From Elusimicrobiota bacterium (GTDB lineage Bacteria > Elusimicrobiota > Elusimicrobia > UBA1565), in NCBI GenBank assembly GCA_016218495.1, contig JACRDU010000148.1, positions 1 through 46,693 of the forward strand: a stretch of DNA of 46,693 bases. Direction: 5' to 3'. The notes under the pieces were generated by a model. That model worked only from the letters and a program-made list of their open reading frames with translations. It ran no database searches and was not told the origin of the DNA. Both the position numbers and the translations under genes were made by a program. How positions within the stretch are numbered: the stretch's first letter is position 1; each line of letters begins with the position of its first letter. Positions 40,760 through 46,693 of the stretch are shown piece after piece.

Positions 40760-41973
40760 GGTTTCCCCCCGGCCAATAGGGCGAGTTGCATCGGCAGCGC
40801 GTGGAGCTTGGAGAACCCCGCCGCCTCCGCCCCGTCCCAGAGCTTCGTGGTCTCCCCGTAGGCCGCGGCCTGGGCGGCCATCAGGCTGTTGGGGCTGCGC
40901 ACGCCGGTCACCTCGAAGCGGCCGGGCAGCAGGCGTAGGCGCGCCTCGCCGGTGACCTTGGCCTGGCTGGAGTCGACCATGGCCTCGATGTCGCGCATCA
41001 CCGGGTCATAGTAGAGCCCCTCGTGGAGCATCTGCCCGTAGAAGTCGGCCAGGTGGTTCTTCCAGAAGCCCTGCCAGCGCGTGAGGACGAGCTTCTCGAG
41101 CTCCTGGTGGGCGGCGATGAGCATGAGCGGCGCCGGGGCCTCGAAGCCGATGCGGCCCTTGATGCCGAGGATGGTGTCGCCCAGGTGCACGCCCCGCCCG
41201 AGCCCGAACGCGCGTCCCGCCGCGTGCAGCGCCCCGACCAGGGCGACGCCGGACAGCGGCTTGTCGTCGAGCGCCACCGGGGTCCCCGCTTCGAAGCCGA
41301 CCACGACCTCGAGCGGCTCGGCCTTGAGGCCCTCTGCCGGCGCCGGGAACGCGGCGTCCGGGACGGCCGTCCACGGGTCGTGGGTCTCGCGCCCGCCCAC
41401 CGTCGTCCCCCACAGGCCGGTGTTGACCGAATAGGCGACGGTCTTGGAGGGGACGCTGACGCCGCGCTCGGCGAGCCAGGCGAGCTCCTGCTCGCGCGAC
41501 CAGCCCAGCGCGCGGACCGGGGCGTGGACGCCCAGGGCGGGGGCCAGGGCCCGGAACGCCCCGTCGAAGCGCACCTGGTCGTTGCCGGCCCCGGTCGAAC
41601 CGTGGGCCACGCCCTGAGCCCCGAGGCCCGCGGCGAGCTTGGCCACCAGCTCGGCCTGCAATACGCGCTCGGCCGAGACCGACAGCGGGTAGACCCGGCC
41701 GCGCAGCACGTTCCCCTTTATGAGGAAGGTGACGAAGCGCGAGAACAGCTCGGCCTTGGCGTCGAGGGTGTGGTGCGACTCGGCGCCGAGGGCAAGCGCG
41801 CGCGATTCGATGGCCTTGAGCTCGCCGGGGCCGAACCCGCCGGTGTCGACCGTGGCGGTGACGACGCGGTTCCCCTGCTCCTCAAGCCACTTCAGGCAGA
41901 AGGTGGTGTCGAGCCCTCCGGAGAAGGCGAGGACGACGAGCGGCTTGGACCCGGCTGTTGACTGTTTATTCAT
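40756..41973 (-). CDS. argG: Argininosuccinate synthase
   Basis: 405 residues, usual length. ATP-dependent joining of citrulline and aspartate. The PP-loop is LAFSGGLDTTFCLKWL (residues 15-30). Also seen: VTATVDTGGF, YPLSVSAERVLQAELVAKLAAGLGAQGVAHGSTGAGNDQVRFD (typical S-T-G-K-G-N-D-Q-V-R-F motif with Ala for Lys), LGWSREQELAWLAERGV, YSVNTGLWGTTVGGRE, and GRGVHLGDTILGIKGRIGFEAPAP. It is the first gene of the operon. The ATG at 41973 has no ribosome binding site and lies only 11 bases after a perfect TATAAT box, so it is probably translated from an almost leaderless mRNA. Position first in an arg operon, before argC, is unusual but makes it the most directly regulated gene. Confidence 0.95.
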   Translation of the reverse strand: MNKQSTAGSKPLVVLAFSGGLDTTFCLKWLEEQGNRVVTATVDTGGFGPGELKAIESRALALGAESHHTLDAKAELFSRFVTFLIKGNVLRGRVYPLSVSAERVLQAELVAKLAAGLGAQGVAHGSTGAGNDQVRFDGAFRALAPALGVHAPVRALGWSREQELAWLAERGVSVPSKTVAYSVNTGLWGTTVGGRETHDPWTAVPDAAFPAPAEGLKAEPLEVVVGFEAGTPVALDDKPLSGVALVGALHAAGRAFGLGRGVHLGDTILGIKGRIGFEAPAPLMLIAAHQELEKLVLTRWQGFWKNHLADFYGQMLHEGLYYDPVMRDIEAMVDSSQAKVTGEARLRLLPGRFEVTGVRSPNSLMAAQAAAYGETTKLWDGAEAAGFSKLHALPMQLALLAGGKP

Positions 41974-41986
41974 AAGAGTGGATAAT
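41958..41986 (+). promoter_or_regulatory. Candidate upstream promoter for argR (TTGACT-N17-GATAAT)
   Basis: TTGACT (41958-41963), a 17-base spacer and GATAAT (41981-41986) face argR. It overlaps the argG promoter, the two -10 boxes sharing bases 41985-41986, so polymerase could occupy only one at a time. It would give argR a leader of about 55 bases. Confidence 0.45.
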
Positions 41987-42012
41987 TATACATATGGCAC
42001 GGCATATGTCAA
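41985..42012 (-). promoter_or_regulatory. argG: Consensus promoter of the argG operon
   Basis: On the minus strand a perfect TTGACA (42012-42007), a 16-base spacer and a perfect TATAAT (41990-41985). Transcription would begin near 41978, about 5 bases before the argG ATG. A promoter this strong implies tight repression. Confidence 0.8.
41990..42009. promoter_or_regulatory. Inverted repeat between -35 and -10 of argG, candidate ArgR operator
   Basis: Arms ACATATG and CATATGT are exact reverse complements separated by 6 bases. The 20-base site covers the whole spacer of the argG promoter. A bound repressor would block polymerase directly. It does not match the E. coli ARG box, so assignment to ArgR is by position. 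Confidence 0.6.
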
Positions 42013-42032
42013 CTGCTCAGGCGGCAGGCGTC

Positions 42033-42041
42033 TGGTATGAT
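42033..42041 (+). promoter_or_regulatory. argR: Extended -10 box (TGGTATGAT) for leaderless argR
   Basis: TG-N-TATGAT ends 6 bases before the argR ATG at 42048, so the transcript would begin at the start codon. The extended TG element compensates for the lack of a -35 box. Confidence 0.5.
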
Positions 42042-42047
42042 GGTCGC

Positions 42048-42500
42048 ATGGATTCCAAGCACGAGCGCCAGAAGGCCGTCCTCGAGCTCGTGGCCGAAGG
42101 AGAGCTCTCCACACAGGGCGACATCGTGAAGGCCCTGGCCAAGCGCGGCATCCGCGCCACGCAGGTCTCGGTGTCGCGCGACATCGTCGAGCTGGGCCTG
42201 GTGAAGGCGGGCGGGACCTACCGGACCGCGGCGGCCGGCTCCGGCGCGGCCGACCCCGAGCTGCCGCTGCGCACCTGGCTCAGGAGCGCGGAATCGGCGG
42301 GGCCCAACCTCGTCGTCCTGCGCTGCGACCCGGGCACGGCCCAGGGCGTGGCCCGGGCCCTCGACGTGGTCAGCCCCTCAGGCGTGGTAGGGACGGTGGC
42401 CGGCGACGACACCATCTTCGTGGCGATGCGCACGCCCAAGGACGGCGCCGCCTTCGTCGACTACCTGCGCGCGCGCATCGCGCAGCGGCCGCTCCCTTAG
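42048..42500 (+). CDS. argR: Arginine repressor
   Basis: 150 residues, the standard ArgR length, from the ATG at 42048 (MDSKHERQKAVLELV). Winged helix-turn-helix N-terminus: LSTQGDIVKALAKRGIRATQVSVSRDIVELGLVKAGGTYR, where SVSRDI is the recognition helix and the tail Leu-Val-Lys is conserved. The C-terminal arginine-binding, hexamer-forming domain has NLVVLRCDPGTAQGVARALD and VVGTVAGDDTIFVAMRT, the G-T-I-A-G-D-D-T motif whose Asp pair contacts arginine. It is divergent from argG across 74 bases that contain both promoters and a dyad. It is the likely repressor of the operon and possibly of itself. It ends 2 bases from the convergent DUF481 gene. Confidence 0.94.
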   Translation: MDSKHERQKAVLELVAEGELSTQGDIVKALAKRGIRATQVSVSRDIVELGLVKAGGTYRTAAAGSGAADPELPLRTWLRSAESAGPNLVVLRCDPGTAQGVARALDVVSPSGVVGTVAGDDTIFVAMRTPKDGAAFVDYLRARIAQRPLP

Positions 42501-42502
42501 GC

Positions 42503-43222
42503 TCAGAAACTGGCGATCAGGGCGACGGCCGTCGTCGTGTCGTCGCGGATGAAGCCGGGCGGGGGCTTCCCGACGCGGGTCCACAGATACGAGACCTTGA
42601 TCGAGAAGTACGCGTTGATGGAGGCCTGCAGGGCCGTCTCGGTCCGGATTCGGTAGTCGTCGGCGAAGGCGAAGTTGTGCAGGTATTCCCCGTCCTGCGA
42701 GGCCTTCGCAGTCGGGCTGATGGTGAACTCATATTTCGAGTAGGCCCGCCCGGAACCGAAGCTCACCCTCTTGGCCCCCCGGGTGCGCTCTTCGTTGATG
42801 TAGCCGCCGCCCAGCTCCGCGCGCAGGTCATGGCGCGGCGAGACGATGACCTCGCGCCCCACGCCCAGGCCCGTGTCGTAGCGGTTCGCGACGCCGATGA
42901 AGCGGTTTTTGTCCCAGCCGAAGCGCTCGAAGACGTAGTTGAATTCCGAGACCTTCTGGGAAACCTTCTCCGAGGCGTTGTAGCGCTCGTCGGTGACCTG
43001 GCCCTTGCTCTTGGCCCCCAGCCCTCCGCCCTCGAGCTCGAGCTTGGTGCTGGCCCAATCATAGGTGAACAGGTCCTTGGCCGAGGTCGTCGTGGTGCGG
43101 CTGTTGCCGTTGGTGCTGACGATGGAGAGCTCGGCCGTGTCCCTCCATTTCTTCGGCGGGGCGTCCTGGGCGGCGGCGGGGACGCAGCGCAGGGCGAGGC
43201 AGAGCAGGAGCGCCAGTCTCAT
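42503..43222 (-). CDS. DUF481-type outer-membrane beta-barrel protein
   Basis: 239 residues. Signal peptide MRLALLLCLALRCVPAAAQ. The mature chain is a row of amphipathic strands typical of DUF481/YdiY-like barrels: WRDTAELSIVSTNGNSRTTTTSAKDLFTYDW, ERYNASEKVSQKVSEFNYVFERFGW, RHDLRAELGGGYINEE, SYLWTRVGKPPPGFIRDDTTTAVALIASF. The last residue is Phe, the usual signal for barrel assembly by BamA. E. coli YdiY is acid-inducible, but the molecular role of the family is not known. The ATG at 43222 is supported by TAATTT ending 6 bases before it; AGAGG is too far (about 12 bases) to act as a normal ribosome binding site. The gene is divergent from the small membrane protein gene. Confidence 0.86.
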   Translation of the reverse strand: MRLALLLCLALRCVPAAAQDAPPKKWRDTAELSIVSTNGNSRTTTTSAKDLFTYDWASTKLELEGGGLGAKSKGQVTDERYNASEKVSQKVSEFNYVFERFGWDKNRFIGVANRYDTGLGVGREVIVSPRHDLRAELGGGYINEERTRGAKRVSFGSGRAYSKYEFTISPTAKASQDGEYLHNFAFADDYRIRTETALQASINAYFSIKVSYLWTRVGKPPPGFIRDDTTTAVALIASF

Positions 43223-43228
43223 GGCGGT

Positions 43229-43234
43229 AAATTA
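43229..43234 (-). promoter_or_regulatory. -10 hexamer (TAATTT) for leaderless DUF481 mRNA
   Basis: TAATTT on the minus strand ends exactly 6 bases before the ATG at 43222. It pairs with a second such hexamer on the other strand 26 bases away, so the two divergent genes seem built alike. Confidence 0.45.
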
Positions 43235-43260
43235 CCTCTTTGCGGACCCTCCGGCCAAGC

Positions 43261-43266
43261 TAGAAT
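43261..43266 (+). promoter_or_regulatory. -10 hexamer (TAGAAT) for leaderless small membrane protein mRNA
   Basis: TAGAAT followed by GAGGCC and the ATG at 43273: the spacing is exactly 6 bases. GAGG in the gap could act as a ribosome binding site only on a longer transcript. Confidence 0.5.
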
Positions 43267-43272
43267 GAGGCC

Positions 43273-43554
43273 ATGTCGAAGACCGCTTTCGCTCCGCGCG
43301 GCGACTGGGCCCTGGACGCCGGCCCGGACGGCCCGCGGGTGGCCATCCCGACACGCCCCGTCTGGTTCGTTTCGGCGTTCCTCTTGGTCTGGCTCGGGGG
43401 CTGGTCGGCGGGAGAAGCCTCCGCCCTAGGCCAGGTCTTCGGGAACGCCCCCCTGTTCGTGAAGGCGTTCCTCCTCTTCTGGCTGGCGGGCTGGACGGCG
43501 GGCGGCCTCGCCGACGTCCTGGTCTCGCGCTTCGGCCTCAGGCGCGCCGATTAG
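43273..43554 (+). CDS. Small two-pass membrane protein of unknown function
   Basis: 93 residues. A short soluble head (MSKTAFAPRGDWALDAGPDG) is followed by two hydrophobic segments that look like copies of each other: FLLVWLGGWSAGE and FLLFWLAGWTAGG. The shared pattern is F-L-L-x-W-L-x-G-W-x-A-G. It ends VLVSRFGLRRAD, a basic tail that should lie in the cytoplasm. I do not recognise a named family. A two-helix hairpin could be a small channel, an anchor or a regulator of a membrane enzyme. Its stop overlaps the end of the convergent HEAT-repeat gene by 4 bases (TTAG). Confidence 0.72.
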   Translation: MSKTAFAPRGDWALDAGPDGPRVAIPTRPVWFVSAFLLVWLGGWSAGEASALGQVFGNAPLFVKAFLLFWLAGWTAGGLADVLVSRFGLRRAD

Positions 43555-46500
43555 GAGCCGCCGAAGACGGCGACGGCGCGCTCGGCCGCGGCCCGGACCC
43601 CGGCGTCGTCGTCCCCGGCCGCCAGCGCCTTTAGCTGCTCGAGGAAGGCCGTCCGCCGCGGCTTGAGCGGCTCCTGCATCACGAAGAGCCCCGCCACGGC
43701 CGCCGCTCTGACGGATGAATCCGGGTCCTTGAACGCCGCGGAGATGGAATCCGCGACCGCCGCGTCCGAAGACTGGGCGGCGGACAGAGCGCCCAGCCTG
43801 CGCACGGCGGCCGAGGGAGATGCCAGGGCCTCCCGCACGGCGTCGGCGCCCGCCGCGCCCATGCGCCCGAGCCCCGCCGCGGCTGCTTCCCTCACGAGCG
43901 AGGAGGGATGCCCGAGCTCCCCCGCCAGGACGCGCGCATCCTCGGCGCGCCCCATCTGGGCCAGCGCCGTCACCGCCGCCTGGACCACCTCGGGCTCTCT
44001 GTCCGAAAGCAGGCCCCGGGCGGATTCCGCCGCCGCGGCGATGAGGGCCTCGCCCGCCGCGCGCGAGCGCGCGTAGGCGGCGCAGGACTCCGGACCTCGC
44101 TCCGCGAGGGCGGCGGCGAAGGCCCTCGCCGCCCCATGCCCCGGAGGGAGGCGGTCCAGGACCTGCCCCTGAGCCGCCTGGAACACGGAGACCAAGGCGC
44201 TCCGGGGCAGCCCGGGGTCGACCGAAAGGACCTGCAGATAGGCGCCCAGAGACTGTGCCCCGAACGCCGCGAACAGCGGCTCCTCGGGGGCCTTCCCGCA
44301 GGATTGCTCGGCGGCGGCGAGGAGCGTGAGCCGTCCCGGCTCCTCCCCGGTCTCCCTGGAGAGGAGCCGCCCCATCGAGTGGGCGGCGGCCCGGCGCACC
44401 CTCCAATCCGGGTCCATGAGCAGGCCGCGCGCCGCCTCCGCGGCGTCGCTGCCGAAGACCGAAAGCAGGCCGGCCAGGACGACACGGCGCTCGCCCTTGG
44501 CCGCGGAGGCCTCCGCCGCCGCGGCCCGGCCGCCCCGCCGTCCGCCCCCGGAGAGGAGCAGCCGGGCCCAGACTAGCTCGTCGAAGCGCTCCGGCGTGAC
44601 GAGAACGGGGAGCAGGACCGGAGCCTCCTCCCGGTCCGAGAGGACGCGCTCGGCCAGCGTCAGAGGGACCCGCGACTCAAGGCCCGCGTCGGCCAGGACC
44701 TCCAGCCACGCCGCCAGCCGCTCACGGGCCGGCAAGGCCTCCGCCCTGAGGACGGCCTTGAGCACGCGGCGGGAATCGGCCTCCTCGAATGGTCCCCGCA
44801 CCGGCTCGGGCCAGACCGCCGGCGGCGCCTCCAATGTCCCGTCGAGCTCGAAGCCGGCCTGAGCGCCCCACGGGTCCGGGTCCGGGGTCTTGAGCCGGTT
44901 CCCCGCGCCGAGAGCGGCCGCGAGGCCGTAGCTCGGCGCGTTGCGCCGCAGGGCCCCGGCGGCGGCTCCGGCCAACGCCAGCGTGTTCCGGTCCCCGACG
45001 ACGGCGACGAACCCGTGCCCGTTGACGTCCCCGCGGGCCGAGGCCCATTCCGAGGCGAATTCGTTGTCGTCGCCATGGACGCCCAACCAGCCCGCCCCGT
45101 AATCCCAGCCGAAAGCCGGGCCCACGCCCCACACCCTCGTCCGGTTGCTCCGGCCCTCGATGGACAGCAAGCCCAGCGCGGTGTGGACCCCCGCTCCCTG
45201 CGCGTAGCGGCGGCCCTGTAGCTGGTTCGCGTCTCCGCGCACGAACATGCGCCCCAAGGCGTGCCAGTAGCCCATCCCCTGCGCCATGTATCCCGCGCGG
45301 AAGCTGTTGGTCGAGCCCAGCACCATGGCCGTGCCGACGCCTCCGGCGGCGAAGGCGCGCGGTCCGTAGCCGACGCCCTGGCAGAGGCTCAGGAAGGCCA
45401 GGGCCTCACGCCCGTCCGGACGGCGCAGCCCGCATTCGACGCGGGCGCCGTCCCCGCGCAGGGCGAAGAGCGCGCCGCCCCCGCTGAAGCCGTAGCCTTG
45501 GGAGCCCAGGTCGGAGAGGAGCCGGGCGCGGTCCCCCTTCAGCACGAAGGCCCCGACGCCGAACGCGGCCGCGCCCATCGAGAAGCGCCCCGTGTTCGCG
45601 ACCAGCGGGCCCGCGACGAACGCCCCGCCGGCCCCGAAGAGCCCCGCCCCCAGCGACCCGTCTTCCATATGGATGCTCTTCGACCCGCCGGCCGGGGCGA
45701 TGAAGAGCCCGATGCCGAAGGTCCCGGCGCCGACGCCCCCCAGGGACGATTCGACGCTGAGCTCCGGGCTCAGGTCCACGACGAGGCGCACCTCTCCCGG
45801 ACCGGCGGCCGCCGGAGACGCCGTGTAGCGGCTCCGCCCTCCGAGGTCGATGACGACCGCCGCGCCCTCCAGGTCCGCCTCGCCATAGAGGTGGTCCCCC
45901 GCCCCGGACAGGAGCACGGCTCCCGCCGGGGACTTCCATCGGATGCGCCCCTTGAACGAGCCCCGGACGGCCGCGTTCTCGAGCTCCGGCAGGGCGGCCT
46001 GCGCCGCCTGCGAGAGCCCGGCGGCGGCCTCGGCAACGGCGGCCGCGTCGAAGCGCGCGGCGAGGGCGAAGGCGGCCTCGGGAGGCGACGGCGGGGCTTC
46101 GGAGCGCGCCATCGCGCCCACGGTGCTGGCCAGCTGCTCGCGCTCCTCGGGCGTCAGGCCGGAAGAAGCCGCGTCGAGCAGCGCCTTGGCCAGCCCGGCG
46201 GCCTCGGCGAGGCGCTTGAGGGCGCGCCGCAGCGCGGGATCCTTGATGGACGCCGGAGGGTTCGATTCTTTGACCTTCGACGGCGCGGACACGGAAACCG
46301 TCATGCCTGCCGAGCTTGCCGCCGAGCGCAGGGCGTCGGACAGGCTCGCCGAGGCCGTGTCGTGCTCGGCCCCCGCCATCTCCGGGACGAACAGCGGGGC
46401 CCTGAGCAGCTCTTCGACGGCGGGAACGGCGAACGGAGCCGTCGCCCTGTCGGGGCGGAGGGACAGGTCCGCCTCCTGGGCGCGCACGGACGGCAGGAGC

Positions 46501-46586
46501 GCCCGCACCATGGCGGCGTCGTCTTGCCCCGCCAGGGCGGAGACGGAGAACAGGAGGGCGAGGGACGCTGTCTTCAAGGGAGTCAT
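43551..46586 (-). CDS. Exported HEAT-repeat protein with Gly-rich middle domain
   Basis: 1011 residues. Signal peptide MTPLKTASLALLFSVSALAG. About 80-210 is helical and Ala-rich. About 210-580 is a glycine-rich repetitive region of short strands (GDHLYGEADLEGAAVVIDLGG, SLGAGLFGAGGAFVAGPLVANTG, GRFSMGAAAFGVGAFVLKGD, GAGWLGVHGDDNEFASEW). The spacing suggests a beta-helix or similar solenoid. From about 590 to the end it is alpha-helical with HEAT-like repeats, for example DPDWRVRRAAAHSMGRLL near 725, DREPEVVQAAVTALAQMG near 865, and DPDSSVRAAAVAGLFVM near 955. HEAT solenoids act as protein-binding scaffolds. Function unknown; the periplasm or cell surface is likely. The ATG is 8 bases from the 3' end of a tRNA-Thr gene, with AGG 6 bases ahead, so the mRNA is probably cut from a joint transcript. 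Confidence 0.83.
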   Translation of the reverse strand: MTPLKTASLALLFSVSALAGQDDAAMVRALLPSVRAQEADLSLRPDRATAPFAVPAVEELLRAPLFVPEMAGAEHDTASASLSDALRSAASSAGMTVSVSAPSKVKESNPPASIKDPALRRALKRLAEAAGLAKALLDAASSGLTPEEREQLASTVGAMARSEAPPSPPEAAFALAARFDAAAVAEAAAGLSQAAQAALPELENAAVRGSFKGRIRWKSPAGAVLLSGAGDHLYGEADLEGAAVVIDLGGRSRYTASPAAAGPGEVRLVVDLSPELSVESSLGGVGAGTFGIGLFIAPAGGSKSIHMEDGSLGAGLFGAGGAFVAGPLVANTGRFSMGAAAFGVGAFVLKGDRARLLSDLGSQGYGFSGGGALFALRGDGARVECGLRRPDGREALAFLSLCQGVGYGPRAFAAGGVGTAMVLGSTNSFRAGYMAQGMGYWHALGRMFVRGDANQLQGRRYAQGAGVHTALGLLSIEGRSNRTRVWGVGPAFGWDYGAGWLGVHGDDNEFASEWASARGDVNGHGFVAVVGDRNTLALAGAAAGALRRNAPSYGLAAALGAGNRLKTPDPDPWGAQAGFELDGTLEAPPAVWPEPVRGPFEEADSRRVLKAVLRAEALPARERLAAWLEVLADAGLESRVPLTLAERVLSDREEAPVLLPVLVTPERFDELVWARLLLSGGGRRGGRAAAAEASAAKGERRVVLAGLLSVFGSDAAEAARGLLMDPDWRVRRAAAHSMGRLLSRETGEEPGRLTLLAAAEQSCGKAPEEPLFAAFGAQSLGAYLQVLSVDPGLPRSALVSVFQAAQGQVLDRLPPGHGAARAFAAALAERGPESCAAYARSRAAGEALIAAAAESARGLLSDREPEVVQAAVTALAQMGRAEDARVLAGELGHPSSLVREAAAAGLGRMGAAGADAVREALASPSAAVRRLGALSAAQSSDAAVADSISAAFKDPDSSVRAAAVAGLFVMQEPLKPRRTAFLEQLKALAAGDDDAGVRAAAERAVAVFGGS

Positions 46587-46594
46587 GAGAACCT

Positions 46595-46666
46595 AGCCGG
46601 CGACAGGAATCGAACCTGCAACCGCCTGTTTACAAAACAGGTGCTCTACCGTTGAGCTACGCCGGC
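46595..46666 (-). tRNA. tRNA-Thr (anticodon TGT)
   Basis: A 72-base cloverleaf on the minus strand. Acceptor stem GCCGGCG/CGCCGGC, D arm GCTC-AACGGTA-GAGC, anticodon stem CCTGT/ACAGG with loop TTTGTAA (anticodon TGT, decoding ACA and by wobble ACG), T arm GCAGG-TTCGATT-CCTGT. Discriminator base T; CCA is not encoded. It lies 8 bases before the start of the HEAT-repeat gene on the same strand, which implies co-transcription. Confidence 0.93.
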
Positions 46667-46693
46667 GTCAGTGTGATGATACAACAACGCTCC

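Noticed and set aside
34525-41973. LysW-dependent lysine/arginine pathway
   Set aside because: Most enzymes have LysW-pathway homologues, but no lysW or lysX is seen and the carbamoyltransferase, argG and argH fit arginine synthesis on an N-acyl route.
46595-46666. tRNA as an integration site for a mobile element
   Set aside because: No integrase, no repeated tRNA 3' end and no composition shift nearby.

Overview
This is a high-GC, tightly packed bacterial chromosome segment. It has no phage, insertion sequence or CRISPR array. The PorV/UPF0164-like outer-membrane protein, the FlgD/type-IX-like C-terminal domain on a giant secreted protein, the DUF481 barrel and the lipoprotein point to a diderm. 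Proteins that begin with a signal-like helix followed by a long Ala/Pro/Val-rich linker make me favour Elusimicrobiota or a close relative. That placement is inference from style, not from a marker gene.

Layout. (1) 1-9.8 kb: a 1.6-kaa fusion of an MFS-like transporter with two ATP-grasp modules, a lipoprotein, a DedA membrane protein, an ORF6N gene holding a long perfect palindrome, a small cupin, and a second membrane-enzyme fusion (PQ-loop-like segment plus uridine-kinase-like P-loop domain). (2) 9.9-11.1 kb: an acyl-CoA dehydrogenase. (3) 11.2-26.4 kb: a 4613-residue secreted protein made of about 23 double fibronectin-III units, overlapped by a PorV-like gene. (4) 26.4-28.8 kb: a TrmJ-like RNA methyltransferase and a second acyl-CoA dehydrogenase. 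(5) 28.9-30.3 kb: an arsR-acr3 arsenite operon, then a 370-base gap with three dyads. (6) 30.7-33.2 kb: a MetE-C-like methyltransferase and an unrecognised protein. (7) 33.2-42.5 kb: the arginine operon argG-(P-loop gene)-argC-argD-argF'-argB-argE-argH, with argR divergent. (8) 42.5-46.7 kb: a DUF481 barrel, a tiny membrane protein, a HEAT-repeat exported protein and tRNA-Thr.

The arginine genes work together. The carbamoyltransferase is of the N-acyl-ornithine type. The pathway therefore probably runs acetylglutamate, acetylornithine (or succinylornithine), acyl-citrulline, citrulline, arginine, with the M20 deacylase acting after carbamoylation. All seven gene junctions are 4-base ATGA or GTGA overlaps. 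An unrecognised P-loop protein is locked inside this chain.

A recurring regulatory feature is a TANNNT hexamer ending 6-8 bases before a start codon with no Shine-Dalgarno sequence (cupin, the 33156 gene, argR, the divergent pair 43222/43273, probably DedA). This suggests that leaderless mRNAs are common here. The least described items are the two transporter/enzyme fusions, the P-loop gene in the arg operon, the giant FN3 protein with its PorV-TPR partner, and the leaderless-promoter pattern.
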